Assembly: GCA_025531455.1 (NCBI GenBank) | Contig: JAMYHL010000010.1 | Location: 1,302,001-1,366,000, forward strand | Source of the DNA: Apiotrichum sp. Y4204 | Lineage: Eukaryota; Basidiomycota; Tremellomycetes; Trichosporonales; Trichosporonaceae | DNA: 64,000 bases | Direction of reading: 5' to 3' | Shown here: positions 46,136-57,023 of the stretch, piece after piece | Position numbering within the stretch: the stretch's first letter is position 1 | How the letters are laid out: every line of letters begins with the position of its first letter | Notes under the pieces: model-generated | Told to the model about the DNA's origin: nothing | Seen by the model: the letters and a program-made list of their open reading frames with translations, nothing else | The model's database searches: none | Program-made: the position numbers and the translations under genes

Positions 46136-47864
46136 ATGGGTCCCGCAATGGCAGTGTACGCCGCGCTCGGCATCATCTCCCTCGTACTCCTCACCCTCCT
46201 CCTCCCATTCACCGTCCTCCCCGCAAGCCGCACATCCGTCCCCCCACGCGACTTTGGCGTCTTCCACGCGTCCATTGTCCTCGCTTCGCTCGTGAAAAGC
46301 GCACTCGTCCCCCTCGAAATGCACATCCGCCAGTATGGGAAGGGAAAGTACAAGCTCGGAAAGCAGTGTAATGCCGATGCGGCACTGTGAGTAGACTCAG
46401 GAGGAGGAAGGCAGCAGTGGCGTCGGGTGGCCGGATTAGACCATGTGCAGCGCTCACCGCAGAACAATGTTCCTCACCATGGTCGTTGCATGGCACTTTC
46501 CACTGATCGCCCTGGTGAGTATGGGCGCGGGGTCTGTAGCTGCCAGCTATTGTTCCCTACGTCTCTGAGAATGTTTCATCCCGGGGTAAACACGACTCTC
46601 TCTGGGCATCTGTATTGTTCGTCTCTAACCCGCAGAACATCCACTTTAAAGTAACCACGCGCGACCACCCGCTTCCCAAGCTCTTCAAGACTGCGTGGGC
46701 GTGTATCGGCGTGTTCATCGCCTATCTCATCCCGGCGGCATTTCTCGTCTCCCTCCTCGTCTCGTGGGGCGCACATCCCGGAGGATACCCGTTCGGCGCA
46801 TTCATGGGACAGCACTGCAACCCCATCGAGCCGTGGTGGCGTTACGGTAAGCCATACGAGTCAAAACTTGATACTTATCCCAGGACGCATCGTCACGCTC
46901 TTCATCCCGCTCGCTGTCGCGGTCGCAATCTGCATCCCGTGCGCGCTGAGCGTCACCCTGCGGCACCACCTGTTTGCGCAGCGCGACATCCGCGCGCTCC
47001 GCATCGAGGTCGCCGCGCTGTGCGGCACCGCGGGATTCGGTATGGCGTTTATGATCTTTGTGTGGGCGCGCACGGCCGCAGCCTGGCCACGTCCCCTAGA
47101 GGGTAAGTGAAAACGAAATGAGAATTGAGTACATCAGTCTGACGGCAGGCGCACTCGGCATCCTCGTCTTTATCATGGTGATAAGCGAGCGCGTGCTCGA
47201 GCAGTACCTCGCGTGGCTGTCCGTCCTCCTGCCGAGCCGGTGGCGCTGCCTCGAGCGCGACTCGGAAGCGCAAGCACAAGCAGCGTTCGGCTCGAGCGAT
47301 ACCACGATCACACACGACCCGATGGCGCCGGTAGAGTACCTCGCGCCGCCGCGGCGCCCGCGCAGTCCCGCCGGCTCGGTGGGCAGCGCGGGGACGCGGA
47401 CAAGCAGGAAAAAGGCAAAGGGGAACCGCATCCTCGCGACGGCGGACATGTCGGATTTCATTACGCGGATCCGGCCGCTGAGCGCGCAGTCGGCGCCGCC
47501 GCGGTGGGAGGAGGATGCGAGGGGATGCGAAAAGGAGATGAATGAGAAGGATGCGGATGTTGTTCCCCGGCCGGCGCCCGTGTCGCTACCAGATTCTCAC
47601 ACGCACGGGATGCGCGGCACCGTCGACGCCACGGAGCAGGCGCCCAAGGCCGGGGATGCTACCCTTCCAGCGTATACAGCCACGGTTAACCCTCCCCGGC
47701 AGCCACCAGCGCCGACAATCCCGTCCGCCGCTCACTTGCCCGCCAACCCCGCCGTGCCCTCGGCGCCCATCGCCGCACGCTTCATGCACGACGCCCGCGC
47801 TGCACCGCGCTTCCCCCGGCCGATACACACCATCGCCGAGGTGACTGAGCGCGACCTCGTGTGA
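46136..47864 (+). CDS. Seven-transmembrane receptor-like protein of unknown family
   Basis: Five exons: 46136-46386, 46463-46514, 46636-46846, 46884-47102 and 47149-47864; the sum is 1,449 nt, 482 residues. Seven hydrophobic segments are visible: about 7-28, 42-64, 85-101, 120-144, 174-197, 211-235 and 245-265. A very short N-terminus and a hydrophilic C-terminal tail of about 215 residues give GPCR-like topology. The tail is Pro/Ala/Ser-rich with a basic patch (TRTSRKKAKGNR) and no visible RGS or kinase domain. The loop before segment five contains YPFGAFMGQHCNPIEPWW. Loop charges (RHHLFAQRDIRALR) fit a cytosolic third loop. I do not recognise the family: Ste3-type pheromone receptors, carbon-sensing GPCRs and other fungal 7TM proteins are alternatives. 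It ends 134 bp from the convergent CUE1. Confidence 0.8.
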
Positions 47865-47998
47865 GACACCGATCGAGCAGAACGCGCAAAAGCCCCAGTC
47901 TTGAGCCATATATCCCGTTGTTAGCTATCAACTGCCCCAAACCATAATCCCAATGTGCCACGCTGTAGATGTCGGTCCGGTGAGATGAAATGCATGCG

Positions 47999-48714
47999 CT
48001 ACTCGGCCTTGCGTGCCGTCTTCTGCTTCTCGAGCATGCGTCTGTGGTCAGAATCAGAATCACGATCACGATCAGCCCTTCAGTTAAAACGGTACCCACC
48101 TGCGCGCCTCGAGAATCATGCGCTCCTTGCGCGAGCGCAGCTCGCGCTCGCGCTCCTCCCGCGTCGCCTCCCACTTGCCCTGTGAGTCGCTCTCGGCCGG
48201 CGCGGCAGCGACCCGCGACGAGAGGTTGTACCGCTCGATGAGGGACTGCGCCTTTGCGACAGGTGCGGCGGCGGACGACGCCGAGGACGAGCCGGACGCA
48301 GGTGCGGGCGCCGGCGTCGGGCGTAAAGCGTCCGGCACAGTGAAGCCGGCGGGGGGCTGGTGTGAGATGAGATGGAAATAGGAGGAGAGATTGCGCCCGG
48401 TGCCAATACTGATACCCGCGGCACACACTCCACTTACCTGGGGTAAGCTGCCGCGCTCGAGGATGATCTCGCTGGTAGTCTGGGCCGACCGCGTGCGGGA
48501 CAGCGAGTAGACAACATTGTCGAGGGGTATATCGGGAAAGGCGGCGGCGACGGCCTCGACCATCTCGCGCTTGACGCCGCGGAGGGGGTCGGCTGGTGGT
48601 CCTGCGCACGCGTGAGAAATGACAAAAAGCTGAGGACGTACGCGGGCCGGTGAGGTATCGGTACAGAGCGTAGACTAGGCCGATGAGGATGAGGGTCGGG
48701 AGTATGTCTGACAT
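47999..48714 (-). CDS. CUE1: Cue1-like ER membrane activator of ubiquitin conjugation (CUE domain)
   Basis: ER-membrane protein that recruits and activates the E2 enzyme Ubc7 in ER-associated degradation. Four exons: 48714-48642, 48601-48438, 48356-48100 and 48041-47999; the sum is 537 nt, 178 residues. The order fits the family: an N-terminal membrane anchor (ILPTLILIGLVYALYRYL), a CUE domain from about 34 to 79 (REMVEAVAAAFPDIPLDNV, then TTSEIILERGSLP), a low-complexity linker, then SLIERYNLSSR and a long basic-acidic helix (REERERELRSRKERMILEA) that corresponds to the Ubc7-binding region. The last exon adds RMLEKQKTARKAE. Introns are 40-81 nt. The gene is transcribed away from the NRAMP gene's 3' end. 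Confidence 0.87.
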
Positions 48715-49313
48715 TGTGGTGGGAATGCTGGAGGGAAAGTGTGGTGGAGCCAGAAGAAGATTGAGGAGTGGGGAGCGTTGAGAGAGTGTCTGTAGAGAGA
48801 GGGAGGTGAGGAAGGAGAGGTGGAGAGGTGGAGATGGTGAGATGTGATGGTGATGAGGAGGATGCAACGAGCGACGAGCACACGACCGCGCGATGGCGGT
48901 CCGCGCCACTCGGGGCTGGCTTTGGATCGGACGCGCGGAACCGGAACCGGCGCAAGCGACCACGTCAACACCTCACTCGATCCTTTTCTCGCAACTCGTC
49001 TCTTTCAGTCTCAACCAACAGATGACTGAGCGTCTGCGTCCCGTTTTCTTGCTGTTCAGCGACACTCTCCACTCTCCACAACCCGCCCGAGACGCGACTA
49101 CAAAGTACGGGAGCACGACATGCGATGGTGCTAGCGCCGCAGCTTCCTCTTTTCGCCACTCACCGTTCGCTCAATCAACTCGAGTGTAAACTTTCATGGC
49201 CCCCTCGTAAGATGCCATTCTGGATGCATTACTGTAGCTTTAAATGTGGTACATATGCTTGATTTTCCCTAGCCCGTAGGACCTCCTCGCCACTCCGACC
49301 TCACACTCTCCAC
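48715..49313. promoter_or_regulatory. CUE1 promoter and 3' flank of the NRAMP gene
   Basis: A 599-bp intergenic stretch. On the minus strand the 150 bases before CUE1 are C/T-rich (CTCTCC, CACCTCTCC). No gene is seen. Confidence 0.5.
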
Positions 49314-51336
49314 CTATCCGTTGCCAAGGGCGAGCTGCACAATGACATAGCCGTTTGCGAGAATGACCACCGCGCAGAGAAAGTATCCCAGCACGTTGAC
49401 CCACATCGGCGAGGCGTACGTCTTGCGGCGGCGCGGGGTCGGCGTCGTAACGCGCACGACCGTGTGGTCCGGCGGCGTTGGGCTGCGGACGGGAGACTCG
49501 CCACCAGAGGGCGTCTGGGCATCGTCTGTCTCGAGGACCTCCGGAACCGGATCGATGTCCTCCAGCGGACCATCAACAAACATAATATCCTTGCGGGAGC
49601 AGATGTACACGAGCGGGATGCTGACCGTCGGAAGCACGATACACAGGATGACCTGCGACGCGACGAGCATGTCGTCGAGGCCCTTTGGGCCGACGGCTGC
49701 GGCCACAGCCGCGGCGGGGACGACACCAATGAGACGCGTGATCAGGCGGCGGACCATGGGCGACGTGCGCCACTCGAGGAAGCCCTCGGACACGACCTGG
49801 CCCGCGAGGGTAGCGGTAATCGACGCGCTCTGGCCTGCGCATAGGAGTGCGAGCGCAAAGATGATTCCGGCACCGGTACCGATGTAGTCCTTGATAAGCG
49901 CGTGGGCACCGAATATGTCGGCGTCTTCGGGGTCGGCCCCCGTCTGGTCGCGGTTAAAGTAGTATGCAGCTGCAGCAAGCGTCAAGATGGCCGAGTTGAT
50001 GGTGAGGGCGAATCCCAGGAGCGAGTACGCTGTGTCCACCGTGCCGTGGTTGACATGCAGGTCGACCCAGCGAATGCGGTCAAATGCACGAATGTCCGAC
50101 TCGTAGCGCTTCATCGCGGCCTCGTACTCGGCGTCCAGGTCTTCCTTATCGGCGGCGTCTGCGACATCCTTTTGGCTCTCAAGCTGCGAAAGCGAAAAGT
50201 CGAGGCCGGAGCGGGGGATGACGGCTGACGACGCCGCACCCTCATCCACCGATGTGGCGTCGGAACGCATGCGCTCGAGGGGCACGTCTCCAGCGGCAGC
50301 GTCCTCGCCCTCGGCGCGCGCCTTGCGCCTGCGGAGCACCGACAGAGGGTTCAGCGCGGGGAGAATGTTATTCCGCGGACCACGCTTGCGTGACGGCATG
50401 CGGGGGAGCATATCGAGACGGTCGATGGACGCGAGGTGGGATCCGAGGAAGAGCGCGTGCGGCATGACAGTGGCTGGAGTTAGAGGGTCATCCCAAAGCA
50501 CCTCAAACTCACCTCCGATGATTCCGACACCGATATACAATGCTCCAGGGTTGACAAGAGTCTTCGAGGGCACGAGGCCGAAGAAGATCTCGCGCCACGG
50601 CGGCTTGATAAGGTCGAGGAGGATCATAAAGCTGACGAAGACTGCGAGGACGAGGACGACGATGAGGATCTCAAAGAAGAGCATTCCCCTGCGGCCGTTG
50701 CTCGACGAGAAGAAGACGAGCACAATCATGACGTCTGCAGCGGTGATGAGCACACCGGCAAACAGCGGGAGTTTCGGGAAGAGGAGGTTGAGCGCAATGG
50801 CACTGCCGAGCAGCTCGGCGAGATCCGTCGCGATGATTGCAATTTCCGCGAGCGCCCACAGCGTCCACAGGAGGGCGCGGTACAGGCGCTTGTACTGCGG
50901 CCGCTTGGCTTCCCATGAGAGGATCAGTTCGCGGGTGACGCGCGGCAGGGATTTGGAGGTGACGGCGCCGACGCGAACAGAGAGAATCTGGAGGAGCAGG
51001 GCGGCAATGCCCGCGATGAAGACGACGAACAGGAGCTTGGAGCCATAATGCGCGCCGGCCTGCAGGTCGGTAGCCCAGTTTCCGGGGTCGACGTACGCGA
51101 CACTCGCGACCAGGCCAGGGCCGATAAAGTGCTTGAGATGACTGATGTTAGTGGGGGGATAGAATGGGAGCGGGGCGCGGGGCGAGATCGTCGGAGCTGT
51201 CGATGCGACACCACATATGGCTACCTAGGGGGGTCACACGACGTGTGGTGACTGCCCTCTACAGCTCGAGATCTTGCCACCCGCCAGGGCCGACTCACCG
51301 CCCAACGACCCTCCGGAGCCGCGCGAGGGAGAGCAT
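49314..51336 (-). CDS. NRAMP-family divalent metal transporter (Smf-like)
   Basis: Proton-coupled manganese/iron transporter of plasma, endosomal or vacuolar membrane. Three exons: 51336-51299, 51141-50513 and 50473-49314; the sum is 1,827 nt, 608 residues. The 39-nt second intron is stop-free and in frame; removing it restores GIIGATVMPHALFLGS. Metal-site motifs are complete: DPGN (D31, N34) in helix 1 and A-x-x-M-P-H (A223, M226, H228) in helix 6. DLAELLGSAIALNLLF (helix 3) is also typical. A polar loop of about 115 residues (SRKRGPRNN to DAEYEAAMKRYESD) separates helices 6 and 7. The C-terminal half has EGFLEW and RLITRLIGVVPA blocks and a Ser/Pro/Thr-rich loop before the final helix. The leader carries CATCN pentamer repeats. 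Smf1, Smf2 and Smf3 types cannot be separated by eye. Confidence 0.93.
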
Positions 51337-51360
51337 CGTTGTTGACGCGATACGCTGTCG

Positions 51361-51398
51361 CGATGCGATGCGATGAGATGGGATGGGATGTGATGGAG
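51361..51398 (-). repeat. CATCN pentamer run in NRAMP leader
   Basis: Seven imperfect GATGN units (CATCN on the transcribed sense strand) sit 25-62 bp upstream of the NRAMP start codon. A similar run occurs at 63562-63610. Confidence 0.75.
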
Positions 51399-52305
51399 TG
51401 CAAGTGCAAAGTGCTGTTGCAGAAAAAGCTAAGACATCTGCCCGAGAGAGGTGCGAGTGTTTTAAAATGGGCAGCATGGGGTGGGTGAAGTGTGGCGGTG
51501 GGAGCCGAATGGCTTGGCATTCTGCAGGGCGGCCTGGCTGGCGGATTCCGTCACTGTATACCGGGGTCTCCGTTCGCTCTGTCCATCCTGTTCAGCCACG
51601 CTTCGGGACAAACCGCCCTCTTTCTTCTGCTGCCACAGCACACAGCAAACCCTAATTAATACTACAACAACCACCACAACACAGCACTACACAATGCATA
51701 CCTCCTTTGCAGCAACTCATACTACTTGCATATACTGCGGCAGGATGTCACGCCGGATGGGTCAGTCACGCTCACTTTCTATGCTTGATGCTTGTCGGGA
51801 GCTACCATCATGAGCCTTGTCGGAGCGCCGGGTGCGAGTTTCTGAGCCGCATAAGCCGGTTGCTTCTGGCTGCGAGCTGCGGGCTGCGGCGCACGGACAC
51901 TGGCATGCTGGGCATGCTGGGCAATGCTTGGTGGGGGTGTGTCACCTTCCACTGCCCTGCAATGCATCAATATTCCTGTCTGTTTCGGACTGTGGACGAC
52001 GTGCTCGCTCACTCTGCTGGTGGCCGACCGGCCGATGGCTGTTTGCGCCAATGGCATGTGACAATACTCTGTCAGTGGGTGCTGCGCAGTCACCCACCCT
52101 GACCAAACAAGCCTCTTTCGCGACCTCTCCGTCCACATGCATGTCTTGCATCGCATCGTATCAGGACTACAGAAAGGGGGATGGGATATGGCACTGGGAG
52201 TGGGCTAAGTTACAGCGCCGCGCAGGGCGAGAGGGACATTCGGACCTCTACTTTGTTTTCGAATCTTGCTTTACAGGTGACAACGGCGGGTGGGGACGGA
52301 TCAAA

Positions 52306-52334
52306 GTGGAGTGGAGTGGAATGGAATGGAATGG
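52306..52334 (+). repeat. GGAGT/GGAAT pentamer run
   Basis: Five to six tandem pentamers (GTGGA then ATGGA phase) in 29 bp of intergenic DNA. Confidence 0.8.
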
Positions 52335-52451
52335 CAAACAGAGCGCCTGGTGCGCTGGTGTGGATATTGACAACGAGACGAGAGAAAACTGAGACACCTG
52401 GCAGGGCGTGGCGTGGCGCTGCTTTTGCGGCCGAGGCGCGGCCTGCAGCGG

Positions 52452-53026
52452 TTACCTCTGAATGTCGGTGTTCTCGTCTCCCAGCGTGGCAAGGCGTGCG
52501 GCGACCGATGTAGAAGCCCTGAGTGTCAGCGAGGTCCATTGGGACAGGGTGAGTGAGAGTGTTGACACTGGGCTTGTGTTACGGCTGATAGGAAGTGTAT
52601 CTAGCCTTCAGACCATCAAACTTCAGCACTCACTTTGCAAACCGGCGCTGCTTGGCGCTGTTCAGCTTGGCCGTGCACGGCGACTGGATCGCGTCTGTAG
52701 GGGAGAACGTGGGCCTGGTGTGAGTATTCCTCCAGTGGGTCAAGCTTGCGCACACCCACTTGTTCTGTTCGGCAAACTTCTTGGCGAGGAGCGCCTTCTG
52801 GCTCAACGACGCACCCGGGACCGAGGGGTCGACCGTCTGGCCGGGGACGACCTGGTTTGCTGCCGTGAGTACTTTGCCGTGGGGCTAGAGTTCAGAGACA
52901 GCACTCACGATGGGTTGCGCCGAGGGGCTTGGGCTGGGAGACGACGGCAGAGCGCGCGGGGTCGTGCATCGGCGCAATCTTTGGGCTGGAGGCTGCGCTC
53001 GTTGCCGGGGCGGAGAGGTGGGCCAT
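52452..53026 (-). CDS. SPO12: Spo12-like mitotic exit regulator
   Basis: Small nuclear regulator of the Cdc14 early anaphase release network in yeasts. Four exons: 53026-52909, 52859-52760, 52714-52634 and 52518-52452; the sum is 366 nt, 121 residues. The diagnostic block is restored across two splice joins: KPTFSPTDAIQSPCTAKLN (residues 73-91) followed by SAKQRRFAKAS, matching the Spo12 core with SPTD...SPCT.KL and a basic tail. N-terminal residues are low-complexity (SAPATSAASSPK). The last acceptor is uncertain: CACTCAG at 52519 gives FAKASTSVAARLATLG, while an upstream CTATCAG in the same frame would insert about 27 residues. I prefer the shorter form because it keeps the Lys-rich core and follows a CTGAC branch site. 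SP and TP pairs suggest CDK regulation. Confidence 0.78.
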
Positions 53027-53727
53027 GCTGGGCGTTGTGGAGAGGAAGAGTGGGGGATACAGGAGGTGGATGGGATAGGATACAACTGGGGACAGAGGAG
53101 GAGTGTACGAAGTGTTGTCTGTCGTTGATATCAGAAGATGAGCAATTGACAAGTTTGTGACCCGATGTCCGGATGCGAGTACTCTTGAGTGTTGTTGTTG
53201 TTGACTTTTGGACATGACTCGGCACACAAACAGAGTTTGCCACCCCCCTATTCTCTGATCATTGATGGCCTCGATTCCACGATTCTCTCGTCACTGCTGC
53301 TCACCCCTTGTTCCCGCCATTCTGATAGGGCTTCTTCTGGACCTGACATGAGCTTTTGGGGGCTTGTCCTCTTGTCCTCTGGTCCTCTCTCAGAGCACGC
53401 TGTGGCACGCTCTGCACGCACGCTCTGCGGCTCGCGGTTCTCTAGACCCGACATGTCGCGTCGGATGGGCGGTGGCGAGCGCGTGTGCCGATGCGTTCCT
53501 CACCACCCAGGGGTTCAAGGGAATGGCATGGGAAGATAAAAATCACACGCGTCGGGATTTCGGAATTTTCCTTAACCGGCTGGGGTGGCACTCCTGCAAT
53601 TACCCATCACATCCCCCAGGACATTCCCATATTCCCATATACCAGCTCTGCATCTCGGAATCCTGCCAATCTATCTGCTCAATCTACAACTCCGGCCACG
53701 ACCCATGAATATCTACACCCGCAGGAT
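53027..53727. promoter_or_regulatory. SPO12 promoter and 3' flank of ARO2
   Basis: A 701-bp intergenic stretch between two tandem minus-strand genes. A TTGTTG run and AGAAGATGAG lie near 53130-53205. No gene is supported. Confidence 0.45.
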
Positions 53728-55131
53728 CTACTTGCGCTGTCCGGGGAACACCATGGTCGGGGGCAGGCTGCTGACGGGCGGGAGGAGGGCTGCGGTGGCC
53801 TTGCGCGCGTTCTGCTGGAGAAGCATGTCCATGATGACAATGGCGGACATGGTCTCGATAATGGGGACGGCGCGGGGGACGACGCAGGGGTCGTGGCGTC
53901 CGCGCGCGGCGAGCACGCCCGCGTCGCCAGAGTACTGCGCCGTCTGCTGTTCCTGCGAGATGGTGGCGGGGGGCTTGAACGCGACGCGGAAGTAGATGTC
54001 TTCACCGTTTGAGATGCCGCCCTGGATGCCGCCCGACCAGTTGGTCGTTGTGCGCAGGCGGTTGTCGCCCTTGGCCGGGTCGGCGACGAAGGGGTCGTTG
54101 TGGCGCGAGCCGGGGAAGGTCGTGCCGCGGAACCCGGAACCAATCTCAAAGCCCTTTGTGGACGGAATGGAGAGCATGGCGTGCGCGAGGACGGCCTCGA
54201 GCTTGTCAAACGCCGGCTCGCCGAGGCCAAGTGGGCAGTTGCGGATCACACAGGTGACGGTTCCGCCGAGCGAGTCGTCGCGCGCCTTGGCGGCACGGAT
54301 GACCTCCTCCATCTTCTTGCTCGTCTCGGGGTGCGGGCAGCGGGTGATCTCCTTGTCGACCTCTTCGCGGGTGACATTCTGGACCAGGTCGAGGTACTCT
54401 TTGCCGAGGACCTCGTCCTCCTCCTGGGAGAAGGGGAGGGCGACGGGGCCGACAGAACCGACAAACGCAACAATCTCCACGCCGTACGCCTCCTTGAGGT
54501 ACTTTTCCGCAATCGCGCCAGCAGCGACACGGCCAATCGTCTCGCGGGCCGACGCACGTCCGCCGCCAGACGACGCCTTGATGCCGTACTTGGCCAGGTA
54601 CGTGTAGTCGGCGTGCGAGGGGCGCGGGTACAGGTCCGTCTCGGTGTAGTCGTGCGGCCGCTGGTCCTTGTTCTGGACGAGCAGGCCAATCGGAGTGCCG
54701 AGCGTCACGCCGTGCTCGGTGCCAGACTGGAGGTGGACGGTGTCAAACTCCGAGCGCTGGAGTGTGAGTACATGTAAGGATTTCCTCTGTTATGGTCTTC
54801 CCCTCTGTTGACAGAACCAACCTGCCCATCTCGCAGCAGACACTACCAAGCGAAACGACCGGACGAGGGGGGGAAAGAACATCCCCTTCACGCGCATACT
54901 CTCAATCGCAGAGTCCATCTCCAATCCCCGTCCCGCTCTCTCGCTCCCAGCACCTATACTCACAGCAGTAGTGATATCGCTCTGGCCCGGCCGCCTCCGG
55001 GACAGCTGGACCTGGATATCCTCCTCGGTGAGCGCCAGGCCGGGCGGCACGCCATCAACAATACACCCGACAGACTTGCAGTGGCTCTCGCCGTACGTGT
55101 GCACGCGGTACGCGCTGCCGAACGAGGACAT
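53728..55131 (-). CDS. ARO2: Chorismate synthase
   Basis: Converts EPSP to chorismate, the last common step of aromatic amino acid synthesis, using reduced FMN; cytosolic. Two exons, 55131-54964 and 54756-53728, sum to 1,197 nt, 398 residues, a little longer than yeast Aro2 (376). Family signatures are intact: [19 protein letters not shown] (about 13-31), [34 protein letters not shown] followed by [16 protein letters not shown], and [21 protein letters not shown]. The C-terminus keeps [19 protein letters not shown]. The 207-nt intron interrupts just before [16 protein letters not shown]. It is divergent from the Gemin2-like gene with 362 bp between the start codons, in which a TCACGTGA element lies. 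Confidence 0.97.
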
Positions 55132-55493
55132 GGTGGGTGGAATAGATGGGAGTGGGAGATAGGATAAGGGGGTATGGACAAGGAGTGGAAAAGTCGGGCC
55201 TCGAGCCAGTCGGACCTCATTCTTTGTGTCGTCTGGAAATCTCGAATCGAAAATCCCAGCTTTCCAGGCCGAGTCGATTGCCGCTGTTGCCGATCACGAC
55301 AGAAGTGGAGGAGGGCGTGGGATCGGCGTGATCGCCGCGTGAGAGAATAACAAAACAGTCACGTGATAAAAGTTGATCTCCCCTCACCTCGACAGCGACA
55401 AGACAACAACTTCAAGTCACTGCAAGTCACTGTTGTTGTCGCCACTGCCAACACTCAGACTATCAACGCTCGCCCCCACTGCACTGCAACCCA
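55132..55493. promoter_or_regulatory. Divergent promoter of ARO2 and the Gemin2-like gene
   Basis: A 362-bp region between divergent start codons, with a CACGTG core at 55360-55365 in the context GTCACGTGAT. Confidence 0.55.
55360..55365. promoter_or_regulatory. CACGTG element (GTCACGTGAT context)
   Basis: The context TCACGTGA matches the known consensus of Cbf1-type bHLH factors. It lies 134 bp from the Gemin2-like ATG and 229 bp from the ARO2 ATG. Binding is not shown. Confidence 0.5.
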
Positions 55494-56538
55494 ATGAAAC
55501 GCGCGCGCAACGAAGACGACGACGCCGCACCAACAGGAAGCGCGCAGGTCCTTCCCGTCGCGCGCCTCCCGGACGACTTTTCCGGCGACCCCGAAGACGG
55601 CGCAACATTCCTCGCGCTCGCGGCGTGAGTCCCAGTGTCTCGAGCTATGTATGCTGACGATAAAGACGGGAAAACGCGAAACGGCCATTTGTCACGCGCG
55701 TCGAGGCGCCGGCGCCGAAATCCCGCATCCCCGAGACGCCGACACAACCACCCGAAACACTCTCAGAACGCCATCCGGTGCTCCCCCGCGAGTCGTGGGC
55801 CGTCGTCTTCGCAGCGCACTTTGCCGCGTACCGCGCGCACATTGCGTCGTGGCGGGAAGACCCGGGACCGAGTTGCGACGACTTTCTCCCGCTCAGCGCG
55901 GACGCGGAGGGGTGGCGCGCATACGTTGACGGCCAGGACGAGATGGACGAGGAGGAGGCGGCGAATGCGCGCCCCGTGCCGCGAGAACCCCTGCTGGGCG
56001 TATTGCGGCGGCTTGATACCGTGAGAAAACCTCTAGTTATTTCCCTTCTGACAGGCAGCACACGTCTCTCGCGGTGCTCGAACACTTGACGCCGGAATCC
56101 CCGCTCTCGCTGCCGGCCCATCGCGGGCGGTGGCTATTCGCCCTCCTCGCGACCCTCCCCTCGCATCTAGACAGCGAGAGTACGTCGCGGCTGCGGTCGT
56201 TTGCCCGTGAAATGGGGGGGTTTATCGCGGAGCGGTACACGCGGGCGCACGGAAAGGAGCTGGAGGGCGCGCCGGTCCAGCTGGGATTTTATGGGGATCC
56301 GGCGGGGAGCGAGGATGTCGTGCGGTGGACGCTTGGCGCGCGGCGGAAACGCGTGCGAGACGCGGCGCCGAAGTCCGAGCCGGCGGGGCGGGATCGGGAT
56401 GTTGGTGGTGCTGGGGGAGATGTTGATGGGGAGATTGCGCGCGCGTGGGTCGCCATCCACTCTGTCGTTGCTGGGTGGGCGCAGTGGGATCTCGTGGACG
56501 AGTTTGAGCGGATGATGAGCCGGTTGCCCTTGCCTTAG
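55494..56538 (+). CDS. Gemin2/Brr1-like snRNP assembly protein
   Basis: Homologue of Gemin2 (SIP1, yeast Brr1), which holds Sm proteins during spliceosomal snRNP assembly. Three exons: 55494-55624, 55666-56020 and 56059-56538; the sum is 966 nt, 321 residues. The family pattern is visible: a start of the core at LPVARLPDDF then TFLALAARENAKRPFVTRV, the helix ESWAVVFAAHFAAYRAHI, then HTSLAVLEHLTPE and RGRWLFALLATLPSHLDSE (the strongest block, compare QGRWLYALLACLE in Gemin2). The first acceptor is AAAG and the second GGCAG; both were chosen by phase and by the block they restore. The C-terminus ends in EIARAWVAIHSVVAGWAQWDL, also typical. The region 240-285 is low-complexity and charged. Confidence 0.77.
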
Positions 56539-57023
56539 ATGTATTATATTGCATTGTTTATGGATGTGGAGCGATGAGTTGATGCCCTGTAGAGTTCTAG
56601 TTACTGCGAGCAACAAGAGGCCAGCGCCATCTGACTCCACAAGACATTCGAAAGGGCAAAGGACGTGTGGCGATTTGGCCAGAGAACTGCAAGTATTCAG
56701 GTCACTCACAAGACCCTGTTATGACCCAAGTAGTACTCTCACTCGTTATAAGTGACGCTACACCTCATCTCCCCGCCTCCATTGCTCACTGCATTATACA
56801 GCATACCAAGCCATGCATCCGCCATGAGGCGATCGGTACGTGGACAACAAATGGGCCGAGACTATTGATGGATGCAATGTGTGCGCGTTATAGGACTAGA
56901 GTACTAGAGATACGGGTAAAGTAGAGGATAGTTCAGAGGGGTCTGCGGCCTCCAGAGGCTGCGAGGTGTTTTGGATGGGTTATGATGGCCAAGATGATTG
57001 ATGGAGATTGGGTTTCGATTTCC
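56539..57023. other. Convergent 3' flanks of Gemin2-like and MHYT genes
   Basis: This 485-bp stretch lies between two stop codons on opposite strands and should hold both terminators. It is more AT-rich than its surroundings. No gene is seen. Confidence 0.5.

Larger units (their letters stand above)
51337..52451. promoter_or_regulatory. NRAMP promoter region and 3' flank of SPO12
   Basis: A 1.1-kb intergenic stretch. It holds a GATGC/GATGG pentamer run right before the NRAMP ATG (51361-51398) and a GGAAT/GGAGT run at 52306-52334 close to the SPO12 stop. Open frames here are short and not supported. Confidence 0.5.
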
